From Pseudomonas sp. KU26590 (GTDB lineage Bacteria > Pseudomonadota > Gammaproteobacteria > Pseudomonadales > Pseudomonadaceae), in the NCBI RefSeq assembly GCF_026153515.1, contig NZ_CP110644.1, positions 4,121,501 to 4,185,500 on the forward strand: a DNA stretch of 64,000 bases, in the 5' to 3' direction. A model generated the notes under the pieces. That model ran no database searches and had not been told where the DNA came from. It saw only the letters and a program-made list of their open reading frames with translations. Each line of letters begins with the position of its first letter. Within the stretch, counting starts at the first letter, position 1. Made by a program: the position numbers and the translations under genes. Shown here one piece after another: positions 8,794-18,217 of this stretch.

Positions 8794-9720
8794 ATGAACA
8801 AGCTGGACTTGCTGAAAACCTTCGTCAGGGTCGCCGAGCTGTCGAGCTTCACCCACGCCGGCGATGCCTTGGGCCTGCCGCGCTCGACGGTGTCGGAGCA
8901 CGTTCGCAGCCTCGAAGAATTGCTCGGCGCGCGTCTGCTCTTGCGCACCACGCGCAAGGTGCAAATGACCCCCGACGGCCAGGCGCTGTACGAACGCAGC
9001 AAGGATCTGCTTGGCCAGATGGACGAGCTTGAAGGCTTGTTCCGGCAGGACAGCTCGGTGCTGAGCGGGCGTCTGCGGGTCGACATGCCCACCGCCATCG
9101 CGCGGCGGCTGGTGATGCCCCGGCTAAGTGAATTTCTTGAGCGGCACCCGCTGATCGAGCTTGAAATCAGCAGCACGGACCGGCGCGTCGATCTGGTCCG
9201 CGAGGGGTTTGATTGCGTACTGCGCATCGGCGCGTTGCCGGACACGCCGCTGGTCGCGCGCAACGTTGGCCTGCTCCGGATGATCAACTGCGTGAGCCAA
9301 GGGTATGCAGACCGCTTCGGCATTCCGCAGAATCTGGAAGCGCTGCAGCAGCACCGGCTGGTCAACTATGCGCCCGCGTTTGGCACTGCCGATGCGCTGT
9401 TCGAGTATTGCCGCGAAGGCAAGGACTTCTATGTGCCGATGCCCTGCAGCGTGACGGTCAACAACATCGAAGCTTATGAGGCGGCGTGTGTCGGCGGGCT
9501 CGGGATCATCCAGATTCCGCGCCTGGCCGACGCTTACCAGCAGCAACGCGGCGCGTTGATCGAAATCCTCCCCGAGTACCGGCCGACGGCGATGCCAGTG
9601 TCACTGCTCTACGCCCACCGCCGGCACCTGCCCCAGCGATGCCGGGTGTTCATGGATTGGCTGGAGGTGTTACTCGCGGAATATGGGGTCGAGCCGAAGG
9701 GCTCGCGCGAGCGGCGTTAG
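8794..9720 (+). CDS. LysR-family transcriptional regulator
   Basis: A 308-residue LysR protein. The N-terminal helix-turn-helix is clear (LLKTFVRVAELSSFTHAGDALGLPRSTVSEHVRSLE in short overlapping pieces), followed by the linker and wing LLLRTTRKVQMTPDG. The substrate-binding domain covers about 90-295 and keeps the usual FDCVLRIG and GGLGIIQIP segments. It is of the CrgA-like subgroup by general look. It lies 36 bp behind the AEC permease gene in the same direction and may regulate it. GGTGGGG precedes the start. Confidence 0.9.
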   Translation: MNKLDLLKTFVRVAELSSFTHAGDALGLPRSTVSEHVRSLEELLGARLLLRTTRKVQMTPDGQALYERSKDLLGQMDELEGLFRQDSSVLSGRLRVDMPTAIARRLVMPRLSEFLERHPLIELEISSTDRRVDLVREGFDCVLRIGALPDTPLVARNVGLLRMINCVSQGYADRFGIPQNLEALQQHRLVNYAPAFGTADALFEYCREGKDFYVPMPCSVTVNNIEAYEAACVGGLGIIQIPRLADAYQQQRGALIEILPEYRPTAMPVSLLYAHRRHLPQRCRVFMDWLEVLLAEYGVEPKGSRERR

Positions 9721-9761
9721 CCGGGCGTCCCGTGTCACAGCGTGAAATTGATAGCGCACAC

Positions 9762-9792
9762 ACCGGCCTCTTCCCGGCTGAAGCCGGTCCCA
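9762..9792. repeat. Single REP element
   Basis: One copy of the same REP sequence found in the 12.6-13.35 kb array (CTTCCCGGCTGAAGCCGG then TCCCAC). It lies just after the LysR stop, in non-coding DNA. Confidence 0.75.
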
Positions 9793-9923
9793 CTAAGGAT
9801 CGCGTACATCCAGTGTTTTTAAAGGGGACTGGTTTATTTACAACATTTCAGCGTAGATCAAACTAAACCACATCAAAAACCCACTAAAAGCTCTGAAAAT
9901 GTTCAGTAAGTTTTGCCCCGCAC

Positions 9924-10157
9924 TCATGACTTTGAATACACCAACGTTTTAAAGTGGAAAAACAGTAATAGCGACACAATCGAAAAGACCACTGCCGCGA
10001 TCGTTATCTTCGGAGTGTCCACAATACCATCGCTGAACATCACACACGTCATTATGACGCCGAAGACAAAAGTACCTGTGAGCCAGGAGCTTCTAAAGAA
10101 TTGCCTTTTGGTTTCTAAATCCATTTCTGAAACTTTTTCTTTTAGCGTTTTTTTCAA
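9924..10157 (-). CDS. Small membrane protein, unknown function
   Basis: A 77-residue protein with a charged N-terminus (KKTLKEKVSEMDLETKRQ) and two hydrophobic helices (about 28-45 and 52-68). It sits alone in AT-rich DNA between the LysR gene and the ilvE terminator. I do not recognise the family. Two clear helices with positively charged flanks favour a real inner-membrane protein. Confidence 0.45.
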   Translation of the reverse strand: MKKTLKEKVSEMDLETKRQFFRSSWLTGTFVFGVIMTCVMFSDGIVDTPKITIAAVVFSIVSLLLFFHFKTLVYSKS

Positions 10158-10422
10158 TTTAGCTCTCCAGACGAGGAAGAAACCACGTTCCCCGGCGCCC
10201 CAACTCTTAATGGATGATTGTTATAAAACTTCTTAAGCGAGTTTTTTAAAAAACGTCCTCTTACGTCCAATATAAGCAGTGCTGATGGTGTGGATGCTAT
10301 CAGACTGCAGACCAAAGCAGCCCGCTAGAACCATAGCCCACCCACCGGAATTGCACTGGGGGGTCAGTTCAGTCGTTTCATAGCCCGACGTCGGCGATTG
10401 CACACCTGACCGTATCGAAGGC

Positions 10423-10457
10423 GAAAAAAAACCACCGCACAAAGGCGGTGGTTTTTC
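10423..10457 (-). terminator. Intrinsic terminator of ilvE
   Basis: Read on the minus strand, an ACCACCGC/GCGGTGGT hairpin is followed by a run of eight T. It begins 22 bp after the ilvE stop codon. The plus-strand reading also ends in five T, so it may work both ways. Confidence 0.85.
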
Positions 10458-10478
10458 AGGCGTGCAGGACGCGTCGGA

Positions 10479-11498
10479 TCAGACTTTGACGATCCAGCCC
10501 GCCGGGCCTTCGATGTCGCCGGACTGAATGCCGGTCAGCTCTTTGTACAAGCGCTGGGTCACGGGACCGACCTCGGTTTCGCTGTGAAACACGTGCAGTT
10601 TGTCTTTGTAGCTGATGCCGCCGATCGGGGTGATCACCGCAGCGGTGCCGCACGCGCCGGCTTCCTTGAACAGGTCAAGCTTGTCGATGAACACCTCGCC
10701 TTCGGTGACCTTCAGGCCCAGACGGCTTTGCGCCAGTTCGATCAACGACAGACGGGTGATGCCCGGCAGCACGGACGGCGATTTCGGTGTGATGAACTGG
10801 TCGTCGTGGGTGATCCCGAAGAAGTTGGCCGAGCCGACTTCTTCGATCTTGGTGTGGGTCAACGGATCCAGGTAGATGGCGTCGGCGAAGTTGGCTTTCT
10901 TGGCCTCGGCACCCGGCATCATGCTCGCCGCATAGTTGCCGCCGACTTTCGCAGCGCCGGTGCCTTGTGGCGCGGCGCGGTCGTAGCTGGAGATCACGAA
11001 GTTGTGCGGTTTCATGCCGCCCTTGAAGTACGGGCCAACCGGAATGCAGAACACCGAAAAGATGAACTCGGGCGCGGTGCGCACGCCGATGTTGTCGCCA
11101 ACGCCGATCACGAACGGACGCAGGTACAAGGCGCCGCCAGTGCCATACGGCGGGATAAAACGCTCGTTGGCGCGGACCACTTGCTTGCACGCTTCGATGA
11201 ACTGCTCGGTCGGCATGTGGGGCATCAGCAGACGGCTGCAGCTGCGCTGCATGCGCGCAGCGTTCTGGTCGGGGCGAAACAGGTTGATCGAGCCGTCTTT
11301 GGCGCGATAGGCCTTAAGGCCTTCGAAGCATTGCTGGCCGTAATGCAGCGCGGTCGAGCCTTCGCTGATGTGCAGCACGTTGTCTTCGGTCAGGGTGCCG
11401 TGGTCCCACTCGCCATCGCGCCAGTGAGCCAGGTAGCGTTTGTCGGTCTTGATGTAGTCGAAGCCGAGCTTGTCCCAGTTAATGCTTTCGTTACCCAT
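10479..11498 (-). CDS. ilvE: Branched-chain amino acid aminotransferase, type II
   Basis: A 339-residue class IV PLP-dependent aminotransferase. It catalyses the last step of leucine, isoleucine and valine synthesis with glutamate as amino donor. The internal-aldimine lysine is K184 in GAAKVGGNYA. Other signatures are FEGLKAYR (about 58-65), GALYLRPFVIG, and the phosphate-binding EEVGSANFFGI and GITRLSLIEL region. The length and the GGNYA context match type II (fungal/mammalian-like) BCATs common in pseudomonads rather than E. coli IlvE. The frame is open upstream, but the ATG at 11498 has an AGAGGGT site and begins the family homology. An intrinsic terminator follows. Confidence 0.95.
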   Translation of the reverse strand: MGNESINWDKLGFDYIKTDKRYLAHWRDGEWDHGTLTEDNVLHISEGSTALHYGQQCFEGLKAYRAKDGSINLFRPDQNAARMQRSCSRLLMPHMPTEQFIEACKQVVRANERFIPPYGTGGALYLRPFVIGVGDNIGVRTAPEFIFSVFCIPVGPYFKGGMKPHNFVISSYDRAAPQGTGAAKVGGNYAASMMPGAEAKKANFADAIYLDPLTHTKIEEVGSANFFGITHDDQFITPKSPSVLPGITRLSLIELAQSRLGLKVTEGEVFIDKLDLFKEAGACGTAAVITPIGGISYKDKLHVFHSETEVGPVTQRLYKELTGIQSGDIEGPAGWIVKV

Positions 11499-11778
11499 GA
11501 CACCCTCTATGTCCAGGCCAGCGCGGCCGGTAGGTTCCGGCGTCTGGCGTTTCATCAATAAGGCCCGGTACAGGACGCGACCCGTTCCGGTGTGTCGCCA
11601 TCTTACTGATTTTTCTCCCTGCAAACCGCCTAGGCGGCAGATGAGCTGAAAAAGATACGCTGCGGCCCGCCTCAAGCGCCGAGGTTTGTGCCGTCTGTAG
11701 CAAAAGCACTACTGGACGTGTGCAGATTCGCCAATGTTGCCTATGGTGTGTACATCGTCTGAGACAGGAGCAGCACCC

Positions 11779-12603
11779 ATGGGTATCGATCAGTTGTTCG
11801 CCGATTTGAGCAGTCTTCCCAGCATTCCCAAGGTGGCGCAGGACCTGATCAAGCAGTTCGACAGCCCGTCGTCGGATCTGGGCAGCATCGCCGGCAACAT
11901 CGAAAAGGACCCGGTGATCGCGGCGAAGATCCTGCGGCTGGCCAACTCCGCGCGTTTTCGCGGCGCGCGGGAATCGTCGAGCATTGAGGACGCGGCCATG
12001 CGTCTGGGCTTCAATACCTTGCGCACGCTGGTGCTGGCGTCGGCGGTGACCGGCGCGTTCAAGGCAGGGCCGAGTTTTGATTTGAAGGGCTTCTGGCTGA
12101 AGAGCTTTCAAGTGGCCGGGATCTGCCGTTTGCTGGCGAAACAGTCCGGTGCGGATGCGGAAATCGCCTTCACCTGCGGGGTCATGCACGACATCGGCGA
12201 ACTGCTGATCCAGACCGGGGCGCCAGCCGTTGCCGAGCGCATCAACAGCGTGACCAAGACCGGCACAACCGGCCGCGCGGCCATTGAAACGTTGCAGCTG
12301 GGCTTTGGTTATCCGGAAGTCGGCGCAGAACTGGCCCGGCGCTGGGGATTGCCCGAGGTCATCCAGAACGCCATCGCGTATCAGGCGCGGCCCATGCAGG
12401 CGCCGGGTAACGCGATCCAGCCCCGCATCGTGGCTCAGGCATTGACCATTTCTGCGGCACTGGAGAATCACGGCGGCGCCACCGCGCAGGCCAAGCAGGA
12501 AGTGGATGGGCCGTTGCTGGAGGGGGTTGACCTGGATGCGGTGTTCACCGCGCTGCCGAAGGTGCTGGAGGATGACAAGGCGTTTGCGGAGTTGTTGAGT
12601 TAG
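11779..12603 (+). CDS. HDOD domain signalling protein
   Basis: A 274-residue protein made almost entirely of an HDOD domain (HD-related output domain). Typical segments are LPSIPKVAQDLI near the N-terminus, SIEDAAMRLGFNTLRTLVLASAV (about 73-95), and CGVMHDIGELL at about residue 135. HDOD domains usually lack full HD phosphohydrolase activity and act in signalling linked to cyclic-di-GMP or stress; the specific role here is unknown. AGGAG precedes the ATG at 11779. It is divergent from ilvE, with the shared promoter interval at 11499-11778. Confidence 0.88.
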   Translation: MGIDQLFADLSSLPSIPKVAQDLIKQFDSPSSDLGSIAGNIEKDPVIAAKILRLANSARFRGARESSSIEDAAMRLGFNTLRTLVLASAVTGAFKAGPSFDLKGFWLKSFQVAGICRLLAKQSGADAEIAFTCGVMHDIGELLIQTGAPAVAERINSVTKTGTTGRAAIETLQLGFGYPEVGAELARRWGLPEVIQNAIAYQARPMQAPGNAIQPRIVAQALTISAALENHGGATAQAKQEVDGPLLEGVDLDAVFTALPKVLEDDKAFAELLS

Positions 12604-12644
12604 GGAAAGCAATCATGGTCTGAAGTGGATGGCGCCTGAACCGG

Positions 12645-13349
12645 CCTCTTCCCGGCTGAAGCCGGTCCCACAAATTGACCGCGGTCCGACTGACACAACG
12701 CGGTCAACCTGTAGGACTGGCTTCAGCCGGGAAGGCGTCAGGCGTCACGCTGCAAAACTGACGGCGCTCACTCAGGCCCCTTCCCGGCTGAAGCCGGTCC
12801 CACTAATAGATCCCATGCACCCAGATAAACAGGCGGTGACCTCGACTGTGGGACCGGCTTTAGCCGGGAAGGCGTCAGGCGTCACGCTGCAAAACTGATG
12901 GCGCTCACTCAGGCCTCTTGCCGGCTGAAGCCGGTCCCACTAATGGATCGCGGTCTGACTGACACAACGCGGTCAACCTGTAGGACTGGCTTTAGCCGGG
13001 AAGGCGTCAGGCGTCACGCTGCAAAACTGACGGCGCTCACTCGGGCCTCTTCCCGGCTGAAGCCGGTCCCACTAACAGATCGCATGCACTCAGAAAAACG
13101 GGCGATGACCTCGACTGTGGGACCGGCTTCAGCCGGGAAAGCGTCAGGCGTCACGCTGCAAAACTGATGGCGCTCACTCAGGCCCCTTCCCGGCTGAAGC
13201 CGGTCCCACTAACAGATCGCATGCACTCAGAAAGACCGGCGGAGACCTCGACTGTAGGACTGGCTTCAGCCGGGAAAGCTGCAGGCGTCACGCTGCAAAA
13301 CTGATGGCGCTCACTCGGGCCTCTTCCCGGTTGAAGCCGGTCCTACTAG
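12645..13349. repeat. Tandem REP array, eleven units, about 136-bp period
   Basis: Eleven REP units alternate in orientation. Forward-type copies (CTTCCCGGCTGAAGCCGG) begin near 12645, 12777, 12914, 13045, 13182 and 13319. Inverse copies (GGCTTCAGCCGGGAA) lie near 12711, 12848, 12980, 13117 and 13253. Spacers are conserved too (GCGTCAGGCGTCACGCTGCA, then a GGCGCTCACTC), so whole inverted pairs were duplicated in tandem with a period of about 131-137 bp. The array fills the whole gap between the HDOD and sirtuin genes. The open frames inside are repeat translations, not genes. Confidence 0.95.
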
Positions 13350-13382
13350 TATCAGCGCACAGCCGCTCTTGAGGACCTGTGC

Positions 13383-14225
13383 ATGCCTGATGTTCCTGAC
13401 ACCCACGTCGATACCCTGCTTCACTGGATGCACGACCGCTCGTTCGTCGTGCTAACTGGCGCCGGTATCAGCACCTCTTCCGGGATTCCGGATTACCGCG
13501 ACAGCGAGGGCGTGCGCCGGGGTCGGCAGCCGATGATGTTTCAGGAATTCCTCAATGCCCCTGAAGCCCGGCGTCGTTACTGGGCCCGGGCAATGCTCGG
13601 CTGGCCGCGTGTTCGTGTCGCGCAACCCAATCCGGCCCACGAGGCGATTGCGCGCTTGCAGCAGCACGACCTCATCAGTGGCGTGATCACCCAGAACGTC
13701 GACACCTTGCACGATCAGGCCGGCAGTCATGATGTGGTGGAATTGCACGGCAGCCTGCATTGGGTGCTGTGCCTGGACTGCGGCCAGCGCACCGAGCGCG
13801 ACATCATTCAATTGACCCTGGTCGAGCAAAACCCCTACCTGGCGGGGGTTGATGCGGTGCAGGCGCCCGATGGCGATACCCTGCTCGACCCGGCTTTCGA
13901 GGAGCGCTTCCAGGTGCCCCACTGCCCCCACTGCGGGGGTGAACGCATGAAACCTGACGTGGTGTTTTTCGGCGAGAACGTCGCGCCACCCACGGCGGCC
14001 AAGGCCATGCAGCGCGTGGAAGAAGCCCAGGGCCTGCTGGTCGTGGGCTCATCGCTGATGGCGTTTTCGGCGTTTCGTCTGTGCCGCGCCATCCGCGATC
14101 AGGGCAAACCGCTGATCGCCATCAACCTGGGCAAAACCCGGGCGGATGACCTGCTCAATCTGAAGATCGAAGCGTCGTGCGAGGTGCTGTTGCCGGCGTT
14201 GGCGGAACGGTTGCTGGAGGCGTAG
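13383..14225 (+). CDS. Sirtuin, NAD-dependent protein deacylase
   Basis: A 280-residue sirtuin, which removes acyl groups from lysines using NAD. The NAD-binding motif GAGIS (26-30) with GIPDYR, TQNVD (103-107) and the catalytic His in LHGS (H122) are all present. A zinc site is given by C130-x2-C133 and C181-x2-C184. The PDVVFFGE segment and long zinc-module insert resemble class II (SIRT4-like) bacterial enzymes rather than the CobB class. The start is 34 bp past the REP array, with GAGGACC upstream. It probably forms a single-gene unit. Confidence 0.93.
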   Translation: MPDVPDTHVDTLLHWMHDRSFVVLTGAGISTSSGIPDYRDSEGVRRGRQPMMFQEFLNAPEARRRYWARAMLGWPRVRVAQPNPAHEAIARLQQHDLISGVITQNVDTLHDQAGSHDVVELHGSLHWVLCLDCGQRTERDIIQLTLVEQNPYLAGVDAVQAPDGDTLLDPAFEERFQVPHCPHCGGERMKPDVVFFGENVAPPTAAKAMQRVEEAQGLLVVGSSLMAFSAFRLCRAIRDQGKPLIAINLGKTRADDLLNLKIEASCEVLLPALAERLLEA

Positions 14226-14237
14226 GCATTGAAGGCC

Positions 14238-14265
14238 TCTTCGCGGGCAAGCGCGCTCCTACAAA
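14238..14265. repeat. REP element of the second family
   Basis: A copy of the common Pseudomonas REP with CTCTTCGCGGGCAAGCGC and GCTCCTACA, just after the sirtuin stop. It differs in sequence from the 12.6-kb array and belongs with the pair at 33.4 kb. Confidence 0.65.
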
Positions 14266-14306
14266 GACCGTGTTGAAGAAAATCCGGCATACAGCCAGTC
14301 ACACGT

Positions 14307-15419
14307 CTAAACGCAGCGAATCCCCGGCAACGCCGCCAAAGCCCGGTCCCATACCTGCCGCGTCCTCACCCACGCCACTTCCTGCCAGTCCGGGTCCGCG
14401 GGGTAAAACTGCTCCAGCAGCCCTTCCTTGATCCGCCGCCCGGTCTCGTCCAGCGGATCGCCGTGCAGGTGCAGCCAGTGATCATCACGCAAATGCCCGT
14501 GCACCGCCGCGCCCGGGTATGTGCCGCACTCAATGACAAACGGCATCAAGTGCACCCCCGGCAGCGCGTCGAGGAGCATCTGCGAGGTATAGCCGGTCGA
14601 TGTCGCCGCGACACCCGTTTCGCTAACCCGATTGGCACCGGTGATCAGCGTGAACAGCCACGGCCCGAACAACGCCTTGGCATCGTCCAGCGCCGGATAG
14701 GCTGACTCGACGATGCTCATCAGCATCGGATGACCGTAATCCCCGGCGCCGGTGTGCAGGTCGAAACAGGTCACCACTTCGGCGTCCCGCAAGTAACGCC
14801 CGACGATGGCGCGCAGGGTGCGATTGGACCAACTCGGCTCGCTGCCGCCGAAAAACAGGCCGTCAGGGAATGCGTACTGCCCCGCCTCCACCACCGACAT
14901 CAACCCTGCCCAACCCCGCGCGTCGATCGCTGCCTGAAACATCGCATCAGCATGATCGCGCTTTGGTCCGCGCAACTGCTCGCAGGCATAAATGTTGTGG
15001 ACGTCGGCGTAGGCGCGGTTGTCCGGCAGCGGCTTGCTGAAGTCCAGGTAGTTGCGGTTCTGATCGAGGTTGTCCTCATTGACCCGGCGCATCCACGCCG
15101 TGCCCCAAGGGTTGATCAGGTGGATCATCAAGATCGCCACGCCCTCGGGGAGCGAGCGTGGGTCAAACCCCTCGAGCCAGCGGCTCTGGCAATCGGAGCC
15201 GTAATAACCCTCGACGCCATGGGTGCCGCTCAACGCCACCAGCACCCGCTGCGCATCCGGGTCGCCCAGCCAGGCCACGTCCGTGGTCAGGGTCTCGCCA
15301 AACGGCCCCGGCATCGGGTGGACGTATTCGCTTAACCGCGCCCCAGCTGCCGTCGCGGCTGCAAGGAAGCGCTCGCGAAGCTGGCGATAACCCGGACGAT
15401 CAGGAAAAAAGTGGCTCAT
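14307..15419 (-). CDS. DUF2817 (M14-like) zinc peptidase family protein
   Basis: A 370-residue protein of the DUF2817 family, related to M14 zinc carboxypeptidases. Visible family marks are SGTHGVEGYYGS (about 65-76, giving the H-x-x-E metal ligands), INPWGTAWMRRVNEDNLDQN with NRNYLDF, CFDLHTGAGDYG (about 220) for the third ligand, and FVIECGTYPG near the C-terminus for the catalytic Glu. There is no signal peptide, so it is cytoplasmic. The start at 15419 has GGAGAG upstream, and the frame before it is not family-like. Substrate unknown. Confidence 0.8.
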   Translation of the reverse strand: MSHFFPDRPGYRQLRERFLAAATAAGARLSEYVHPMPGPFGETLTTDVAWLGDPDAQRVLVALSGTHGVEGYYGSDCQSRWLEGFDPRSLPEGVAILMIHLINPWGTAWMRRVNEDNLDQNRNYLDFSKPLPDNRAYADVHNIYACEQLRGPKRDHADAMFQAAIDARGWAGLMSVVEAGQYAFPDGLFFGGSEPSWSNRTLRAIVGRYLRDAEVVTCFDLHTGAGDYGHPMLMSIVESAYPALDDAKALFGPWLFTLITGANRVSETGVAATSTGYTSQMLLDALPGVHLMPFVIECGTYPGAAVHGHLRDDHWLHLHGDPLDETGRRIKEGLLEQFYPADPDWQEVAWVRTRQVWDRALAALPGIRCV

Positions 15420-16617
15420 TGATGCTCTCCATAGACCATGCGACAGCGCGGCCATAGCCGGGATAGACAAGCCGACAGCCACGCTAAAAAGGGCACTGCG
15501 TCAAAAATGTTACAACCGGACACGTTTTGGCACACTTCTTTCTAGTGTTTCTCTTGTGGAACGTCAGTACCACGAAACGCTTCGCGTCCAGCCCAAGCTG
15601 CCGCGAGTCTACGCTGCCAAACGGTGCGCACAACGCACCCATGGGCAGGAACCGGACATTACCCCGTCCGAAACAGTGCAGGACGCCGACCAGAAGTCTG
15701 GCGTCCGTCGATAAGGAATTCGATTCGTGCCAGACATGCGCCCTTCACACCCGATCCGCCTACACCGCGCCTTGCTTTTTCCGCTGCACGCATCCGTCAG
15801 CGAGCCTGCCATCCGCCCCATCTCCCTTCAGCGCTCCGGCTGAAACGCAACGCCTATTCGCTGCAGTGCCCGACATTTTTTTGATGTTAATGGCTGTCGC
15901 TTTTATAGCGATCAGGTAGCCACTTTTTATTGCTCCTGTTCGGCACAGGTGCGCCTACCCCACTAAAAGTTTTAATAGCGCGGGATCGCTCGCTGTTCAT
16001 TCACGCACACTAAAAACCATCACTGATCGTTTTTAAGAAGTGCGCGCGAACGATAACGACCCTTCACACTCTGACCGACAAGTCACACGTTCAGGACACA
16101 CCACAATGATCACTTGAACGCTCACGCACCAACTTGCACCTACTTAATCACGTTTGGTGCATTGCACTTCTGATCCAACCGGAACAGGTCAACGCGCAAA
16201 CACGCGGTGAACCTGAGTGGATAGGTTCGCCCCCTGGTCAGGCAACTTGCCCTGCTTCTATAGAGCCAACTGAGACAGAACTGATGAAATTCGCTAAAAA
16301 GTTACAGGAATGCGACATCGCCCCGATCCAGGCCAGAAATGGCGGCCCAGAGCCCTGCACTGGCATAGCGGTTGCAATAGCGATCATCGTTAGGTAGTCA
16401 TTCTGAAACAAAGACGTACATCTCCGTACTCAACAAGCATTCAGGGAACTGCAATGTCGTCTCCATAGCTAACGCGCAGCAGCACTTATATAAGAGTGGT
16501 TCTTTAAAGACCTGCTCCCCCAGGCCTCGTGCTACCGACAGCACGGACGTCAACTTCAAACACGGCAACTTGTTTGAACGGACCCTTATTGCCCTTCAAC
16601 CACCCGAGGGAGCTTTA
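15420..16617. other. 1.2-kb interval without a convincing gene
   Basis: No frame here has a recognisable product or good codon use. The interval must hold the promoters of the DUF2817 gene (left) and of tonB-exbB-exbD (right). I saw no clear Fur box. Two short frames end in similar hydrophobic strings: LMAVAFIAIR at 15919 and GIAVAIAIIVR at 16397. The second can be read from an ATG at 16284 as a 37-residue peptide. Neither has a good ribosome binding site. Confidence 0.4.
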
Positions 16618-17457
16618 ATGAATGACGCGGTAAAAACGAAAGCCATACCTGACCCGGCGCCGGACGCACTGTCCATGGCCTGGCCGCGTATTCCTTTCAA
16701 GGAAAACACATCGCGCCCTGGTGAACTAAGCCGCACGCACGTGTTGATATTGATTGCCGCCTCGGTCCTTATTCACGGCGCCCTCTGGTGGTATATGCAG
16801 ACCGCTAAAGCCGACGTCCCGGAAGTTGCGCCGCAAGTGCCCGAAATGACCGTGGAATTGACCAGCCCGACACCGCCAACCCCGGAAACTCCACCTGAGC
16901 CACCACCACCGCCGCCTCCACCTGAGCCACCTCCGCCTCCACCGCCGCCTCCTGAACCGGAGCAGCCGGTCGAGGACCCCGACGCCGCCAAGCCGCCGCC
17001 AAAACCGGTGGAAAAGCCGAAGGTCGAGAAGCCCAAGCCGGTCAAGAAGCCTGAACCGGTGAAAAAGCCAACACCGCCCGCCCCTGCTGCACCCGCTGCG
17101 CCGAGCACACCTGCGCCGGCCGCACCGTCGCCATCCCCTGCACCGCCAGCGCCGGCACCGGCACCGGCCAAGGAATCGGCCGCGATTTCCGGGCTCGCCA
17201 GCCTGGGCAACCCGCCACCGGAATACCCCGGCGCGGCGCTGCGCAAAGGCATGGAAGGCCGCGTGATCCTGCGCATCAAGGTGTTGCCGAACGGCCGCGC
17301 CGGCACGGTCGAGGTGACCAAATCCAGCGGCAAGCAGGTGCTGGACGATGCGGCGGTAGAGACGGTGCGCAACTGGAAGTTTGTTCCGGCCAAGCGCGGC
17401 GACACCCCGATCGAAGGCTTCGCGACGCAAACCATCGACTTCAAGCTGCCCGAATGA
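16618..17457 (+). CDS. tonB: TonB energy-transducing protein
   Basis: A 279-residue TonB. The single membrane helix (about 41-60) contains the S-x3-H motif (S49, H53) needed for coupling to ExbB/ExbD. A very Pro-rich periplasmic linker (about 75-200, PPPPPP, then KPK/KKP runs) spans the periplasm. The C-terminal TonB domain (about 205-279) begins NPPPEYPGAALRKGMEGRV and has the usual VEVTKSSG and NWKFVPA elements. The N-terminal cytoplasmic extension of 40 residues is longer than in E. coli, as is common in Pseudomonas. The start at 16618 follows GAGGGAG. It heads an operon with exbB and exbD. Confidence 0.94.
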   Translation: MNDAVKTKAIPDPAPDALSMAWPRIPFKENTSRPGELSRTHVLILIAASVLIHGALWWYMQTAKADVPEVAPQVPEMTVELTSPTPPTPETPPEPPPPPPPPEPPPPPPPPPEPEQPVEDPDAAKPPPKPVEKPKVEKPKPVKKPEPVKKPTPPAPAAPAAPSTPAPAAPSPSPAPPAPAPAPAKESAAISGLASLGNPPPEYPGAALRKGMEGRVILRIKVLPNGRAGTVEVTKSSGKQVLDDAAVETVRNWKFVPAKRGDTPIEGFATQTIDFKLPE

Positions 17458-17509
17458 ACCCGGTCAGCCAATCAACAACAACTTTTTATAGAGCGGGTGA
17501 GGTGTAACC

Positions 17510-18217
17510 ATGAACGAATCGATCTCTTCGATGATTGTCCCCGGCGTACTCTGGGCGCTGGTAGTGTTTTCAGTGCTGAGCTGGGGACTGTTGCTGATCA
17601 AATCCGCGCAGTACTTACGCTTAAAGACCCAGAACAAACAGTTCACCAAAGCCTTCTGGGCGGCGCCGGATCTGCTCACCGCCGCCGAGCACTCCACGCA
17701 GTACCCGGGTTCACTGGCGCGGATCGCCAACAGCGGTTTCGAAGCGATGGCGGTGGATGACACCCCGCGCAACACCCAGCAACTCGCCCACACCATCAAC
17801 CGCTCCGACCGCCTGGAACGCAACCTGCGCCAGCAGATCCAGAAAGAACGCCGCGCCCTGGAAGCCGGTCAGGCCATCCTCGCCAGTATCGGCAGCACCG
17901 CGCCGTTCATTGGCCTGTTCGGCACGGTCTGGGGGATCATGGAAGCGTTGCAAAGCATCGGCGCCAGCGGTTCGGCGAGCCTGGAAACCGTGGCCGGCCC
18001 TATCGGTCACGCCCTGATTGCCACCGGTGTCGGCATCGCCGTCGCAGTCCCGGCAGTGCTGATCTACAACTTCTTCCTGCGTCGCCTCAAGCTCGCCGTC
18101 GCCGACATGGATGATTTCGCCCACGACTTCGACGCCCTCGCCCAACGCAGCGCCTTCGCCATCAACCGTCAGGCCATCGCCAGCAAGCACAGCCAGGCTG
18201 TGCGGGAGGCGAGCTGA
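17510..18217 (+). CDS. exbB: ExbB proton-channel subunit
   Basis: A 235-residue MotA/TolQ/ExbB-type inner-membrane protein. It has an N-terminal helix (VLWALVVFSVLSWGLLLI), a cytoplasmic loop, and two later helices including the family signature SIGSTAPFIGLFGTVWGIM (about 130-148) and ALIATGVGIAVAVPAVLIYN (about 170-190). With ExbD it forms the proton-driven motor that powers TonB. It lies 52 bp after tonB, and its stop overlaps the exbD start by one base. Confidence 0.94.
   Translation: MNESISSMIVPGVLWALVVFSVLSWGLLLIKSAQYLRLKTQNKQFTKAFWAAPDLLTAAEHSTQYPGSLARIANSGFEAMAVDDTPRNTQQLAHTINRSDRLERNLRQQIQKERRALEAGQAILASIGSTAPFIGLFGTVWGIMEALQSIGASGSASLETVAGPIGHALIATGVGIAVAVPAVLIYNFFLRRLKLAVADMDDFAHDFDALAQRSAFAINRQAIASKHSQAVREAS

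Noticed and set aside
12629..13167. Two 89-codon open frames (12629-12898 and 12898-13167) with similar products
   Set aside because: They are translations of the tandem REP units; the similarity comes from the DNA repeat, not from a gene.
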